Shown: one piece after another, positions 36,001-46,740 of the stretch
Layout of the letters: every line of letters begins with the position of its first letter
Position numbering within the stretch: position 1 is the stretch's first letter
DNA from: Sphagnum compactum
Taxonomy: Eukaryota; Bryophyta; Sphagnopsida; Sphagnales
Assembly: GCA_965153455.1 (NCBI GenBank)
Contig: OZ234502.1
Coordinates: forward strand, 1,901,267 to 1,965,266
Length of the DNA: 64,000 nucleotides
Reading direction: 5' to 3'
Notes under the pieces: generated by a model
What the model saw: the letters and a program-made list of their open reading frames with translations, nothing else
What the model was told of the DNA's origin: nothing
Database searches by the model: none
Position numbers and translations under genes: made by a program

Positions 36001-36600
36001 TTACAGTTTAGAACATTGCTACAAAAGACATGTCCATGGTAAACTTGCACATGCACCGGTCCCAATTAGAACTGAAAATGCATGTTTCCTTTCAGGCTAT
36101 ATCTCCTGTCTAGTGATTTATTTTTTGGATGAGTTTTGGTGCATTGGAGAAACAAAACAAAAAGGGAATATTTTGTCACTTATTGCATTATTGGAGAAAA
36201 TTCGTCATTTTTGAAAATATGGAAAGAATTCGCTAGAATTTTTTATGTTTATTGGAAGCACAATAGTAGACCCACTTTTCTCTACTAAAATGTGCAGGCC
36301 TTGCATCATCAAACGATGACCAAGTGCATCTAATTCATTTATAAATTATCGCATGTGAAACTTCACAAACAAACAAATAAAATCAAGTCTAGCACCTACA
36401 CATGCAAAAGTTTCATGTCTAGCATATGCACTAACACATGAAGTCTCTTTGTCATTGGATTTTTATTTAGTTTATGATCATTCATGCCAAAGTTTAAAAC
36501 ACAACCACGATGTAATGTTTGTAGTTCATAAAGATACAATTTCCAACATGGGTAAAATCCACCCCAAGGTTCATGTTCAATAGTCCTAAACTAAACATTT
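33061..36600. other. AT-rich intergenic DNA with CCCTAAATAA-type tracts
   Basis: No supported gene. Tracts at 33740-34000 (ACTTAGGGGGTTA orientation) and 34785-35340 (TAATCCCTAAATAA orientation) are relatives of the 23400-23830 repeat. A degenerate TAAGTAAATAGG tract fills 35350-35520. The ACCTTGACCTTAA triplication at 33340-33400 is a short local repeat. Confidence 0.5.
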
Positions 36601-38380
36601 TGAAAACATTCTCCAATTGTCTTTTGAGTCTTTTGATATCAACTATATGATTCCTTGTTACTAGTAGAACATCAACGTAAAAAATTAGGATGACACATTT
36701 TTCTTGCTCATTTGAAAAGTAAAGATTGTGATTAGATTCACTTCCCTTGAGTCCCTACTTTATTACATATGTGTTTATTGTTTCATACCATACTTTAGGG
36801 TCTTGCTTCAATTCATAGAGGCCCTTCTCAACTTATAAACCTTGTTTTCTTCCTTTAGTTTGTTAAAACCTTAAAGCTACTCCATGAAAACTTTTGCCCT
36901 CAATTTTCTATTGAAAAAGGTTGTTTTTACGTTCAGCTATTATATTCTCCACCCATCAAGAGTTGCCAATACAATGAGGGTCCTTATGGTGCCCCATTTC
37001 ACAACATGGGTGAACATATCATCATAATGCAATCCTTCTACATATTAATACCCCCTAGCTATAAATCTAACCTTTAATTTTTGTGGAACCCCCTCAAATC
37101 CAAGTTTTATTTTGTAAACCCACTTCACTACATGATGAGTTATTTTCCTTCTAATAAGTCAACTAATTCCTAAGTTTGATTTTTATTAATGGAGTCCATT
37201 TATATTTTACATTGTTTCTTTCCATACTTTTTGAGCATTTATTTTCTCAAAATTAAAGAGCTCTAATGCCAAACTTGGATGCAAATTTTTTTTGTTGAAT
37301 AAATTGTTTAAGCAATGTTTTAGCTAAAGAATCTGCTATTTCTTCAATTTGGCTCCTATTTGGTGCAACAATAATGGTATCATTTGTACTCTCATTATTT
37401 GTTTCAGTAAAGCCAACCGCAATTGAACTTCTTAATCTAATCCCAATAAGTTGCCTTCCAAAGTGTTATCTAATGGATGCCAATGCCTTAGGGTTGGTTG
37501 GGTGTGTTGATTTTGCATAGTCTTTTCATTATTTTGAACATCATTACATTTTTCCATCGAAACATTGACTACTCTCCACTAGTTGATTAATGTTGGCTCT
37601 CAACTTGAAAGTTGAGGTTTCGTTAAACTTCACATCTTTATTAGTCTCTATGACTTTCTTATCTGGATTGAACCATCATACCTTACAAACAAATGTTTTT
37701 ATAACATAATTTGTAATTTGTTTCTTTTATGTTTTGGGTTATGTACAAATGTTTCATAGCCCAACACTCTAAAATGATCACGCTTTGATAACTACTAGTG
37801 AGCCTATGAAATCGACTCACCCTTTGTCTTGCCTTGGTTGGCAATCGATTAGTCAAATAAATTACCACATTGATTGCTTCCATCCACTCAATAATTTAGA
37901 AATTTATTAAGAAACAACATGCTCTTGGTTCATTCTAAGATAATGTAGTTCTTCTATTCCAAAATGTCATTTTGATGTGAAGTACATGAGGTCGGGTCAA
38001 TTATCATTTAATGCCTACTCCTTGCAAAACTTGATGAATGTGTTTGAAATCTATGTTTTACTCATGTCAGATCTCAAAGCTTTTGATAGTAACTATCCAA
38101 TCTAAATTTACTAACAACTTCAATTCCTTAAATTCCTCTTCAATGTTTCAAATTTATTTTTCAAAAAACAAATCTAGGTGTACTTGGGGAAATTGTTGCC
38201 AACATAAAAATATACCTTGTTCATCACAAATAATTGGTAAAGTTTGATCATAGATATCAAATTGCACTAATTTAAGAAGACTAGTTACTCTTTGAATGTT
38301 CTCTTTAGGTATGCACCCCTGGTTAAACATCTGCACATGCATTTTTCACAATTTTCTATGAGAGGATCAAAGATTGCCAA
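36600..38380 (-). pseudogene. Decayed Ty1/copia retrotransposon (integrase and RT parts)
   Basis: Read on the minus strand from 38380 down: an integrase start (LLKLVQFDIYDQT...GIFLC...VHLDLFF), a stretch corresponding to the DNGGEYTS-PQQNG region but riddled with stops, then MEAINVVIYLTNRLPTKA (37880 down), the WAEA-TAVYLLNRSPTKA block of copia integrase. RT follows with KVRFIARGY, EGLHYDDMFTHVVKWGTIRTL and NVKTTFFNRKL near 37090-36880, then FYVDVLLVTRN near 36690, where the catalytic YVDD has become YVDV. Many stops and frameshifts; no LTRs recognised. An old, dead copy. Confidence 0.85.
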
Positions 38381-39560
38381 TCTTCATATGAGCATAAATT
38401 GCATACATTTAGGGTACGTAGACACTTTAATTTTCATGCCATAGTTTGGTATTATTATTGGTTGAACTAATTTTTGATAAATAATATTCATTTCAATAAT
38501 ATCAACATCAAATTTGTAAGGTCATTGTTTTTATTTTTGATTCCTTCAGCAATCACATGTTTTGGGCCCTTATTGGGGATCACCAAACAATTAAAAGAAT
38601 AAAAAATTGATTAGATTAAGGCGCATGTGCCATGACTTGATGGGAAAATGAAATTATAAACAAAGTTTAGCAGCAGGTAAGCAGGGGAGAAAAACAAGCA
38701 AAGAGTTGATTATATTTATATCAGAGGAAACTTCTGAAAGGACTCTGGCAAAGTCTAACCGGCTGACTCATGGTGGGCACCATCCATCAAGGACCACTAG
38801 CATCCATTTTCTAAACGCCAAAGACTTCAGTGATCGCAGGAAGTTGCAGGTCTAGGACTCACACAAGGGAGGACACGCTAGATTAGATACCCACCCCGCA
38901 TTGAGCTCTGTCCCACGCAATTTTCTCTTGTCTTCTTGCACATTTTTTTCGGCCCTGCATGGTTCGGCATAAAACCAAGCAGGACGGTTCTACGTGTTCG
39001 TTTATTCAGCAAAAGAACTTGTCAATGTTCTTTACTCTGCTTAAATTACTTTTTGTATTGCTGCAGATTAGCAGATACGAAATGTGAACCTCTCAAGTTT
39101 AGAATATGCTGCCACTGGGATTAGATTCAGGCGCTGAGAGAGTATGATTTCTTTTCTAGTTTAATAACTCCTATAGTCAAAATGTCAAACCCTGCGGCAG
39201 AAACACACAGTTCTCCGCAGGGCTGCACACTCAGGCCCAGAAAGGGCGCTGGACAGAGCTGGATGGGGGGTATTTAGCATCTTGCCTCACGCGGCAATCG
39301 AATAACTTTATTAAAGACTTCCAATCGTGAATAGTGGACAAGAGAAAAAGTCAGCAAAACATCCAGCTGCAATAATATCTCGGAGTAAGGTTCTGAGCAG
39401 GTAGCACGAAATTTTTTAACCAGCCTTAATTATCTTTGCTGGCACGCGGTATGCACCGTCCTAGAAGGAACAATCGGATGCTTTCTCTCAGCCTCTCATC
39501 ATAACCACATTCCAAGTTGTTCTCCAGTCTGGCATAAATGCAGGGAATCCACGACTAGTT
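38381..39560. other. GC-richer non-repetitive island, no ORF resolved
   Basis: From about 38690 to 39500 base composition is clearly less AT-rich than the flanks. A TTTGTATTGCTGCAG near 39050 resembles a 3' splice site, followed by a short open stretch ending CCHWD and TAG at 39122. These are hints of a decayed host gene or a gene border, but no family can be named and no exon chain can be built. Confidence 0.3.
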
Positions 39561-39582
39561 CTCCCTTGTCTCAAATTTGCAT

Positions 39583-39690
39583 CCAGGAGTTTGCTACAAA
39601 TTTTTATCAAGGTTGGTTCCCTTGTTGTGCAGAAGTTTGCTACAATTTTTTTTATCAAGATTGGTTCCCTTGTTGTGCTATTGCTTCGCA
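39583..39690. repeat. Two-unit ~50-bp tandem repeat
   Basis: GTTTGCTACAA, a T-run, TATCAAG(G/A)TTGGTTCCCTTGTTGTGC occurs twice in a row with only small differences in the T-run. Confidence 0.75.
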
Positions 39691-39699
39691 TACATTTTA

Positions 39700-41085
39700 T
39701 AGGCTTCGTGGCTCAATGCAACAACAAGATTATTCATCATCCAATTGCCACATGCAAGTAAGTGTCACATACCATAACATCTTTTATGTCAAACCTAGTA
39801 TGTCTAAAACATCAAAACTTTGGTTCCATGTCCTTGAAAGCATTAGTAGTATCATGAATATTCAACTTAGAATAATGATTGTATAATGACTCAAATATGC
39901 ACAAAGATTCATTTACCATGATTTTCTATTGACGTGGGTTAACTTATTGCTCTTCTTTGCCACAGTGCTTACATGCATTTCATTGGGCTAACAACTAGTG
40001 CGAAAGGAGAACAAAAAATATGAAGGTCATTCAAGCATAGTCTCTTTGGCAATTTCCCAAAACTTGTAGGTATGTGCCTCACACACAAACATTTGTCATC
40101 TTGAACTCAATATGTTTTGTAATGTCAAAATTAAGTTTGTGTTCTTATTCAAGGGTATTAATGTTATGATGAGTAAATATAATATGAGCATAATATTTTT
40201 TGATTTAAAATAGGGTTATAATAGAGAGCTTAATTTGATCGAAAGTGAAATTCACATCCTCTAATTACTCCAAGTAGTTTTGCAACATAAAAAATCATGA
40301 ATTTTGCATAGATAGAGTATTATAACAATAATGTTTTTCCAAAAAAACATTCCATTCAACCGATGGAATAAAACAACAATAATGTTGGACGAGGTTTGTG
40401 CATATGCATGTAATTATACACATGATGAAGTTGTGTAACAATATTGTTTGACAATGATCAAGTTTGTCATTCAAATCACATTGAAATTGAATATGAGCAC
40501 GAGAACTAACTAGATTAATGCATGTTCTAAACAATTCAACAATTTATTCTTTGTAATTTATCATCTGCCCATCTATGTTATGACCAAATCAATTACATAG
40601 ACATTCAAGATGCATGATAAGGGAATGGGCAAAGAGATTTCAATAGTGGGACCATGGTACAAAATTATGATTAGTCAATTTTTAGCAAAAGAATCACTTA
40701 AAGGTGACACAATTTTTGACATAAGAATTATTTTGTTGCCAATTCTTTTTTTGAATTTTTTTTCCTTAAAACAATAGAATTTTTTTGGGGGAGGATGTTG
40801 CCACATTTATGCCCATTGGCTACAATTTAAAAAGTTCCTTGAAATAATGTCACCAATTGAATCAAAAGTTGCCAAGGGATGCTTGCCACCTTAATTCCAT
40901 CAAAACATTGAAAAAAAACCATTGATTATCATGCACATCATTGACTTACACTTATTAAATTGAAGAAATTGCATATGTAATGAAATATTTATTAGCAAAC
41001 CACATTTTTTAAAGCAAGTGGAATAATTATCAATGATAAGAATTATGTATGCCAATCATTGTGTAGGTGATGATTACATTTCAAA
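39700..41085. other. AT-rich intergenic DNA, nothing recognised
   Basis: Only short openings (for example 40295-40534 on the minus strand) without domain character. No repeats or element ends that I could pair. Confidence 0.5.
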
Positions 41086-41087
41086 TT

Positions 41088-41425
41088 TACATGAAAGTTA
41101 GGTCACGTAGGCTTGGTGGAAAATTATAATTTTCTTTTCTATCACAAATGTTGTGTTTCATGTTGAATCTATTGGTAATTATATAATATTTTGTATCTCT
41201 TGTATGAAAGTAAGATGACATAAGCTTTGCGGGAAAATTCCAATTTTTTTTGTCCCTATCACAAATGTTGTGTCTCATATGGAATCTATTAATAAATATA
41301 TTTTTCTTTTGTATTTCATGAGCAAAAGTAAGGTGATGTAGCTTTGGTGGGAAATTTTCAATTTTTTTGGTCCCTATCACAAATGTTGTGTCTCATGTTG
41401 AATATATTAATAATTATACAATACT
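41088..41425. repeat. ~115-120-bp tandem repeat, three units
   Basis: GAAAGTTAGGTCACGTAG, GAAAGTAAGATGACATAA and AAAAGTAAGGTGATGTAG-type starts near 41093, 41207 and 41326 are each followed by GGTGG(G)AAATT, a T-run, TATCACAAATGTTGTGT and a TAATTAT tail. It lies directly upstream of the TPR region. Confidence 0.75.
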
Positions 41426-41452
41426 TTAGTATTTCCATTATTTCATGTTGTT

Positions 41453-41767
41453 CACAATTGGAAGAATTATGAAAAAACCATGGAGGACCTTCACAAGGCT
41501 AGTGAATTAAACAATGCATTCATTGAAGTAAGACCTATAAAAATGTGGAAACGATGTTCAAGGACAATCAAAGAACCTAGGAAGACCTTGACAAGATTAA
41601 TGTTTAATGAACCAAAAGTGCATTAAGTTTGAAAATCTATGCACATGACAAAAACATTTTCAAGGAAAATGAAAGAGCCTTTGAAGACCTTGACAAAAAT
41701 GATGTTATTAAACCAAACATTGCACATAACTTTAAAGATTTACAAATATGTCAAAGTGGTCTTGAAG
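41453..41767 (+). pseudogene. Decayed TPR units upstream of the intact array
   Basis: In shifting frames the translation reads NYEKTMEDLHKASELNNAF near 41465 and ERAFEDLDKNDVIKPN near 41667, clear relatives of the 34-residue TPR unit below, separated by stops and frameshifts. The first ~43 codons of the open frame that begins at 41639 translate such a unit out of frame (KEPLKTLTKMM), so that ATG is probably not an authentic start. Confidence 0.65.
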
Positions 41768-43618
41768 CATTATGAAGGAGCTTTGGACAACTTTAACAAC
41801 ACTGATGTTCTTGAACCCATCATTTTGAGGAGCTGTGGAGACATCCAAAATATGTCGAAGGATTATAAAGGAGCCTTGGAGGACCTTAACAAGGCCCATA
41901 TTCTGTATTCGAACAATGCATCCATTTTCAGCAGTCGTGGAAATGCAAAAATGTTGCAGGATTATCAAGGAGCCTTGGAGGACTTTGACAAGGCCCATGT
42001 TCTCAACCCAAACAATGCTTTCATTTTGGAGAAACGTGGAGATGTGAAAATGTTGTTGGAAGATTATCAAGGAGCCTTGGAGGACTTTGACAAGGCCCAT
42101 GTTCTCAACCCAAACAATGCTTTCATTTTGGAGAAGCATGGAGATGTGAAAATGTTGTTGGAAGATTATCAAGGAGCCTTGGAGGCCTTTGACAAGGCCC
42201 ATGTTCTGGAACCAAACAATGCTTTCACTTTGGAGAAGCGTGGAGATGTGAAAATGTTGTTAGAAGATTATCAAAGAGCCTTGAAGGACTTTGATAAGGC
42301 CCATGTTTTGGAACCAAACAATGCTTTCATTTTGGAGAAGCGTGGAGATGTGAAAATGTTGTTGGAAGATTATCAAGGAGCCTTGGAGGACTTTGACAAG
42401 GCCCATGTTTTGGAACAAAACAATGCTTTCATTTTGGAGAAGCATGGAGATGTGAAAATGTTGTTGAAGGATTATCAAGGAGCCTTGGAGGACTTTGACA
42501 AGGCCCATGTTTTGGAACAAAACAATGCTTTCATTTTGGAGAAGCGTGGAGATGTGAAAATGTTGTTGGAAGATTATCAAGGAGCCTTGGAGGACTTTGT
42601 CAAGGCCCATATTTTGGAACCAAACAATGCATCCATTTTGAGCAATCATGGAAATGCCAAAATGTTGTTGAAGGATTATCAAGGAGCGTTGGAGGACTTT
42701 GACAAGGCCCATGTTTTGGAACCAAACAATGCATCCATTTTGAGCAGTCATGGAAATGCCAAAATGTTGTTGAAGGATTATCAAGGAGCGTTGGAGGACT
42801 TTGACAAGGCCCATGTTTTGGAACCAAACAATGCTTTCACTTTGGAGATTCGTGGAGATGTGAAAATGTTGTTGGAAGATTATCAAGGAGCCTTGGAGGA
42901 CTTTGACAAGGCCCATGTTTTGGAACCAAACAATGCTTTCATTTTGGAGAAGTGTGGAGATGTGAAAATGTTGTTGGAAGATTATCAAGGAGCCTTGGAG
43001 GACTTTGACAAGGCCCATGTTTTGGAACCAAACAATGCATCCATTTTGAACAATCGTGGAAATGCCCAAATGTTGTTGAAGGATTATCAAGGAGCGTTGA
43101 AGGACTTTGACAAGGCCCATGTTTTGGAACCAAACAATGCTTTCACTTTGGAGATTCGTGGAGATGTGAAAATGTTGTTGGAAGATTATCAAGGAGCCTT
43201 GAAGGACTTTGACAAGGCCCATGTTCTGGAACCAAACAATGCATCCATTTTGAGCAGTCGTGGAAATGTGAAAATGTTGTTGAAGGATTATCAAGGAGCG
43301 TTGGAGGACTTTGACAAGGCCCATGTTTTGGAACAAAACAATGCTTTCATTTTGGAGAAGCGTGGATATGTGAAAATGTTGTTGGAAGATTATCAAGGAG
43401 CCTTGGAGGACTTTGACAAGGCCCATGTTTTGGAACCAAACAATGCATCCATTTTGAGCAATTGTGGAGATGCCAAAAGATTACTGGAGGATCATGAAAG
43501 AGCCTTGGAGGACCTTGACAAAGCTAACATTTTTAAACCAAACGATGCATCCATTTTGAATATTCAAGTTGGTGACGACAAATTAAAGGTAAACATGAAC
43601 AAAATAAAATCCAAATAG
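41639..43618 (+). CDS. Tandem tetratricopeptide-repeat (TPR) protein
   Basis: From about residue 44 to 640 the protein is about 18 tandem TPR units of 34 residues (102 bp), consensus YQGALEDFDKAHVLEPNNA then FILEKRGDVKMLLED. TPR arrays form superhelical protein-binding scaffolds; the partner is unknown. Two unit types alternate: an F type (NAFILEKRGDVKMLLED) and an S type (NASILSSRGNAKMLLKD). Units are near-identical in DNA, showing recent unequal exchange or conversion. There is no signal peptide, membrane segment or fused catalytic domain, and the C-terminus degenerates into a short basic tail. The first ~43 residues are an out-of-frame older repeat, so the real start or an upstream exon is uncertain. 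The long antisense frame (42260-43426) is a shadow. Confidence 0.7.
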   Translation: MHMTKTFSRKMKEPLKTLTKMMLLNQTLHITLKIYKYVKVVLKHYEGALDNFNNTDVLEPIILRSCGDIQNMSKDYKGALEDLNKAHILYSNNASIFSSRGNAKMLQDYQGALEDFDKAHVLNPNNAFILEKRGDVKMLLEDYQGALEDFDKAHVLNPNNAFILEKHGDVKMLLEDYQGALEAFDKAHVLEPNNAFTLEKRGDVKMLLEDYQRALKDFDKAHVLEPNNAFILEKRGDVKMLLEDYQGALEDFDKAHVLEQNNAFILEKHGDVKMLLKDYQGALEDFDKAHVLEQNNAFILEKRGDVKMLLEDYQGALEDFVKAHILEPNNASILSNHGNAKMLLKDYQGALEDFDKAHVLEPNNASILSSHGNAKMLLKDYQGALEDFDKAHVLEPNNAFTLEIRGDVKMLLEDYQGALEDFDKAHVLEPNNAFILEKCGDVKMLLEDYQGALEDFDKAHVLEPNNASILNNRGNAQMLLKDYQGALKDFDKAHVLEPNNAFTLEIRGDVKMLLEDYQGALKDFDKAHVLEPNNASILSSRGNVKMLLKDYQGALEDFDKAHVLEQNNAFILEKRGYVKMLLEDYQGALEDFDKAHVLEPNNASILSNCGDAKRLLEDHERALEDLDKANIFKPNDASILNIQVGDDKLKVNMNKIKSK

Positions 43619-43974
43619 GAAATTTATCTTTTGAAATTGAAATTGCATCCACAACATAAAATATTGTTAAAAGGGGCATAGATTTTAGTTCAAGGTTTTC
43701 AAAATGAACACACCACATCATTGTTGCTATATGATGATATGATATGACCAAAAGAAAAATGTTAATGAAAAATCTTGAAATGGACATTGTTAAAATTCAA
43801 TACGTGATATGGAATGGAAAAGTAGTAGGATAATTACCATGTGAAATTTGCTTATGGATAATTGCTTAAATAGGTTAAGAATGGCACTTGTAATGTGATA
43901 TTTGGCCAAGTGTTATCACGTAAAAATATTTTGAATTTATAGAACATATTGGTGAACTTTGTAGTAATGTATGT
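43619..43974. other. Spacer between the TPR ORF and the 921-aa ORF
   Basis: 356 bp of AT-rich DNA. No clear TATA box or splice sites decide whether the two ORFs are separate genes; they are in different frames and share no sequence. Confidence 0.5.
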
Positions 43975-46740
43975 ATGGAAAGTAACAGTGGGTTGGAGAT
44001 GGGCTCGCAGGAGTGTACAACATCAACTATGGGAAGTTCTTCAATTCATGTCCATCAGAAAGACCATGAAATCATGCCTCATGTTTTGAGCAATCAAACT
44101 AATGTGGCATCAACAAGTGGACTTTTGAGGTCAAGCGCTGATGAAATGGTGACATCATTTCATCAAACATTAAACTTCATCACCAAATACTTGAAGATAT
44201 CTTGTTTGGACAAAGTTTACAAGCAAGTTAATGGTGGCATTCATGAAGATGTCCATGCAAAGCAATTGCTTGAAAGTCATGGTCAACACAACCCTAGAGG
44301 GATCATTGTTACTTCTAGAATTCAAGCTCATGAACAACGAGTACAATTCTTATTTGAAAACACACATGCCATGACTAGAGTTGTGGGGGTAGGATTGGAT
44401 TATGCACAAGTTTATTGGACTCAAAACAATGAAATCCTTGTGGAAGCAATTGAAGAAAATGAGTGGGGTCAACTTTGGCAAGAAGCTTTAACTATTGGAA
44501 GTTCATTTCATGAGCCAATTCTCATGTACATGCCAAGTGATGTGAATGATGTTGAATCACCTAGTGGCCAAACAATTGAAGAGATTTGTTGGGATGACGT
44601 ATTTGGTACAATATCATCATGTGGGGAAGTTCTTTTACTTGAGTTGGTTACTACATTTTTCATGACAAGGAAGGTTATTGACGATTATGAAATTCCAATG
44701 ACAATCCAGGGTTCAAGCTCCACAAGACCAAATGTCGTAGACAATATTGGGTGGGAAGGTAAATTTGATTGTGATTCCATTCAAAAACTCACTATTGGTG
44801 ACACCCAACATCCAAACAACCTATTAGGATTGTTATGGAATATTTTGTCCAATGGTGGGACACATGTTGGAGGCGTTCTTGATTGCATTGTGGGACCTGA
44901 AGATGATGGCCAAGGTGCATTATCCCAGAATGGAGGGATTGATGGTGGTGATGACAACAACACACATGGTGATGGAGGGGCTAATGCTAGCAGTGGACGG
45001 ATTGATATTTGTGACAATTATTTCCAAGGTGGTGGAAGGGTTGTCAATGTTGGTAGTGACAACAACACACATCAAGGTGGAGGAAGGGTTAATGCTAGTG
45101 GCAGAAGGGTTGATGTTGGTGGTGACAATGTGACACATGATGGTGGAGTTAATGGTGGTGGTGACAATGTGACACATGGTGGTGGAGGAGCTAGTGGTGG
45201 TGGTGACAATGATGCACAAGGTGATGGAAAGGTTGATGTTGGTGGTGGAAGAGTTAATGGTGGTGATGACACCGATGCACAAGGTGGGGGAAAGGTTGAT
45301 GCTACTAGAAACAACAACGCACCTGGTAATGGAAGGGCTAATGGTGGTGGAGGAGTTGGTTCAAGAAATGGTGAGATGTGGTTTGAAGGTGTTGGTGATT
45401 TGGTTGAAAATCATCATGATGAGTATCAAGGTGCATTGAGCCAAAATGATAAAGGAGCCAACATTGGTGGTCATAACAATGCACAAGGTAGTGGAGATAG
45501 TTGTGGTGGGGTTGGAGGAGGTAGTAATGGTGATGACAATAATGCAAAAGATAGTGTAGGTAGTGGTGGTGACAACAATGCACATGGTAATGATAATAAT
45601 GGTGATGGAGTTGGAGGTTGTAATGGTAATGATGGTAATGAACGAGGTGATGATGATGGTGGTGACAACAATGAGTGTAATGGTGCAGATGGTGATAAGG
45701 ATGATCATCCGCCAAAAGAAGCCCAAAAAGCAATTGTGAAAGTCCAACCATGTTCGAGGGGTTATTGGTATAATCGAGAGAAACAAATTCGAATTGATGA
45801 CCCAAAAGATTTGAAGGATGTTTGCATCACCCCAGATTTGTCTTTTGAATTTTTAATTGATGCCCACGGACTCAAAACAATGAAAACAACAATATCTGTG
45901 CTTTTTGACATGAAAGGAGCAATGCCAAATGAAAATGAAACAAAACGCTTCGGTTGGTTTCAAAGACAACTTGAAGTATCATTGGAATGTTCAAAAGATG
46001 GTGGTGCTAAGCTTCATGGGGATGGGGTGCTTGAACAAGAAGACGAATCACAAAAAAGAATTTGGATGGAAAATATGCAATCAAATTCAGGGCATATTCA
46101 ATATGGAATGAATGGAAGTGTTCGAGGTGGTATTCCTCTTATACAAGGAGAACTTGGTGGATTATTTTCAAGATCTATGGGAACGAGTTCATCCACGAGA
46201 CAACATACAATTGAAATTCCAAACAAACAAATATCAGGGGGTTTTGTTCCAACTAGAATGACTTCAGGAGGTAACAAACCTTGCCTATCTTATAAGTTTA
46301 ATTATATGAAATATCCTAAAGACATCAATGAGGTTGATAGCGAAACAAAACGAGAATTATACATCACCACAGGTTTATGTTCATCATTATCGCCTAAGGT
46401 TGTAGGCACATGGGATGAATTAGATGATGATAAACAATCATATTTGTATACATTTGAAGCACAACGAATTGTTTGCGAATTGAAAAAACCAAATACAATG
46501 TTTGGTATATTAAAAAGCAAATCAATTCGTAGGGAAGTTGAACAAAAATATAAAGTGGAAATCCGTGTGAATCATAAGATGACACATATTTGCAAATTTA
46601 AACCAAGAAAGGCATTCACAGAAGGTGAAGGGGATACATTAGGTGGATTGTTGGTAATAGGGCGAGTCCAATCACCCCCTCGACAACCTCCACTTACTCC
46701 CCTTCCTCATTCTAGTGTATCCCACCACTCCTTTAGCTAG
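43975..46740 (+). CDS. 921-aa protein with Gly/Asn/Asp-rich central region, family unknown
   Basis: Three parts can be seen. Residues 1-305 look globular, with a Ser/Thr-rich start, then IIVTSRIQAHEQRVQFLFENTHAM, VVGVGLDYAQVYWTQN and an acidic EAIEENEWGQLWQEAL segment. Residues about 308-578 are a low-complexity stretch of Gly, Asn, Asp and Val built from DNA repeats such as GGTGGTGACAAT..., probably disordered. Residues 580-921 are again globular-looking, with QPCSRGYWYNREKQIRIDD, FDMKGAMPNENETKRFGWF and, near the end, KVVGTWDELDDDKQSYLYTFEAQ and a basic KSKSIRREVEQKYKVEIR segment. No known domain, signal peptide or membrane span is recognised. The uninterrupted 2.7-kb frame with normal amino acid use on both sides of the repeat argues for a real, possibly intronless gene. 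TPR ORF 356 bp upstream, same strand. Confidence 0.65.
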   Translation: MESNSGLEMGSQECTTSTMGSSSIHVHQKDHEIMPHVLSNQTNVASTSGLLRSSADEMVTSFHQTLNFITKYLKISCLDKVYKQVNGGIHEDVHAKQLLESHGQHNPRGIIVTSRIQAHEQRVQFLFENTHAMTRVVGVGLDYAQVYWTQNNEILVEAIEENEWGQLWQEALTIGSSFHEPILMYMPSDVNDVESPSGQTIEEICWDDVFGTISSCGEVLLLELVTTFFMTRKVIDDYEIPMTIQGSSSTRPNVVDNIGWEGKFDCDSIQKLTIGDTQHPNNLLGLLWNILSNGGTHVGGVLDCIVGPEDDGQGALSQNGGIDGGDDNNTHGDGGANASSGRIDICDNYFQGGGRVVNVGSDNNTHQGGGRVNASGRRVDVGGDNVTHDGGVNGGGDNVTHGGGGASGGGDNDAQGDGKVDVGGGRVNGGDDTDAQGGGKVDATRNNNAPGNGRANGGGGVGSRNGEMWFEGVGDLVENHHDEYQGALSQNDKGANIGGHNNAQGSGDSCGGVGGGSNGDDNNAKDSVGSGGDNNAHGNDNNGDGVGGCNGNDGNERGDDDGGDNNECNGADGDKDDHPPKEAQKAIVKVQPCSRGYWYNREKQIRIDDPKDLKDVCITPDLSFEFLIDAHGLKTMKTTISVLFDMKGAMPNENETKRFGWFQRQLEVSLECSKDGGAKLHGDGVLEQEDESQKRIWMENMQSNSGHIQYGMNGSVRGGIPLIQGELGGLFSRSMGTSSSTRQHTIEIPNKQISGGFVPTRMTSGGNKPCLSYKFNYMKYPKDINEVDSETKRELYITTGLCSSLSPKVVGTWDELDDDKQSYLYTFEAQRIVCELKKPNTMFGILKSKSIRREVEQKYKVEIRVNHKMTHICKFKPRKAFTEGEGDTLGGLLVIGRVQSPPRQPPLTPLPHSSVSHHSFS
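44900..45710 (+). repeat. Coding minisatellite of the 921-aa ORF
   Basis: Irregular 30-45-bp units made of GGTGGTGACAAT(A/G)(A/T)(G/C)ACACATGG-like and GGTGGAGGAAGGGTTAATG-like words. All length changes preserve the frame. The antisense openings over this interval are shadows of the repeat. Confidence 0.75.

Noticed and set aside
42260-43426. 388-residue antisense ORF across the TPR array
   Set aside because: It is the mirror of a 102-bp coding repeat whose antisense frame happens to lack stops; its translation is itself a monotonous repeat with no domain.
44781-45805. Antisense His/Tyr-, Thr/Ile- and Pro/Ser-rich ORFs over the 921-aa gene
   Set aside because: All are shadows of the GGTGGTGACAAT-type coding minisatellite.
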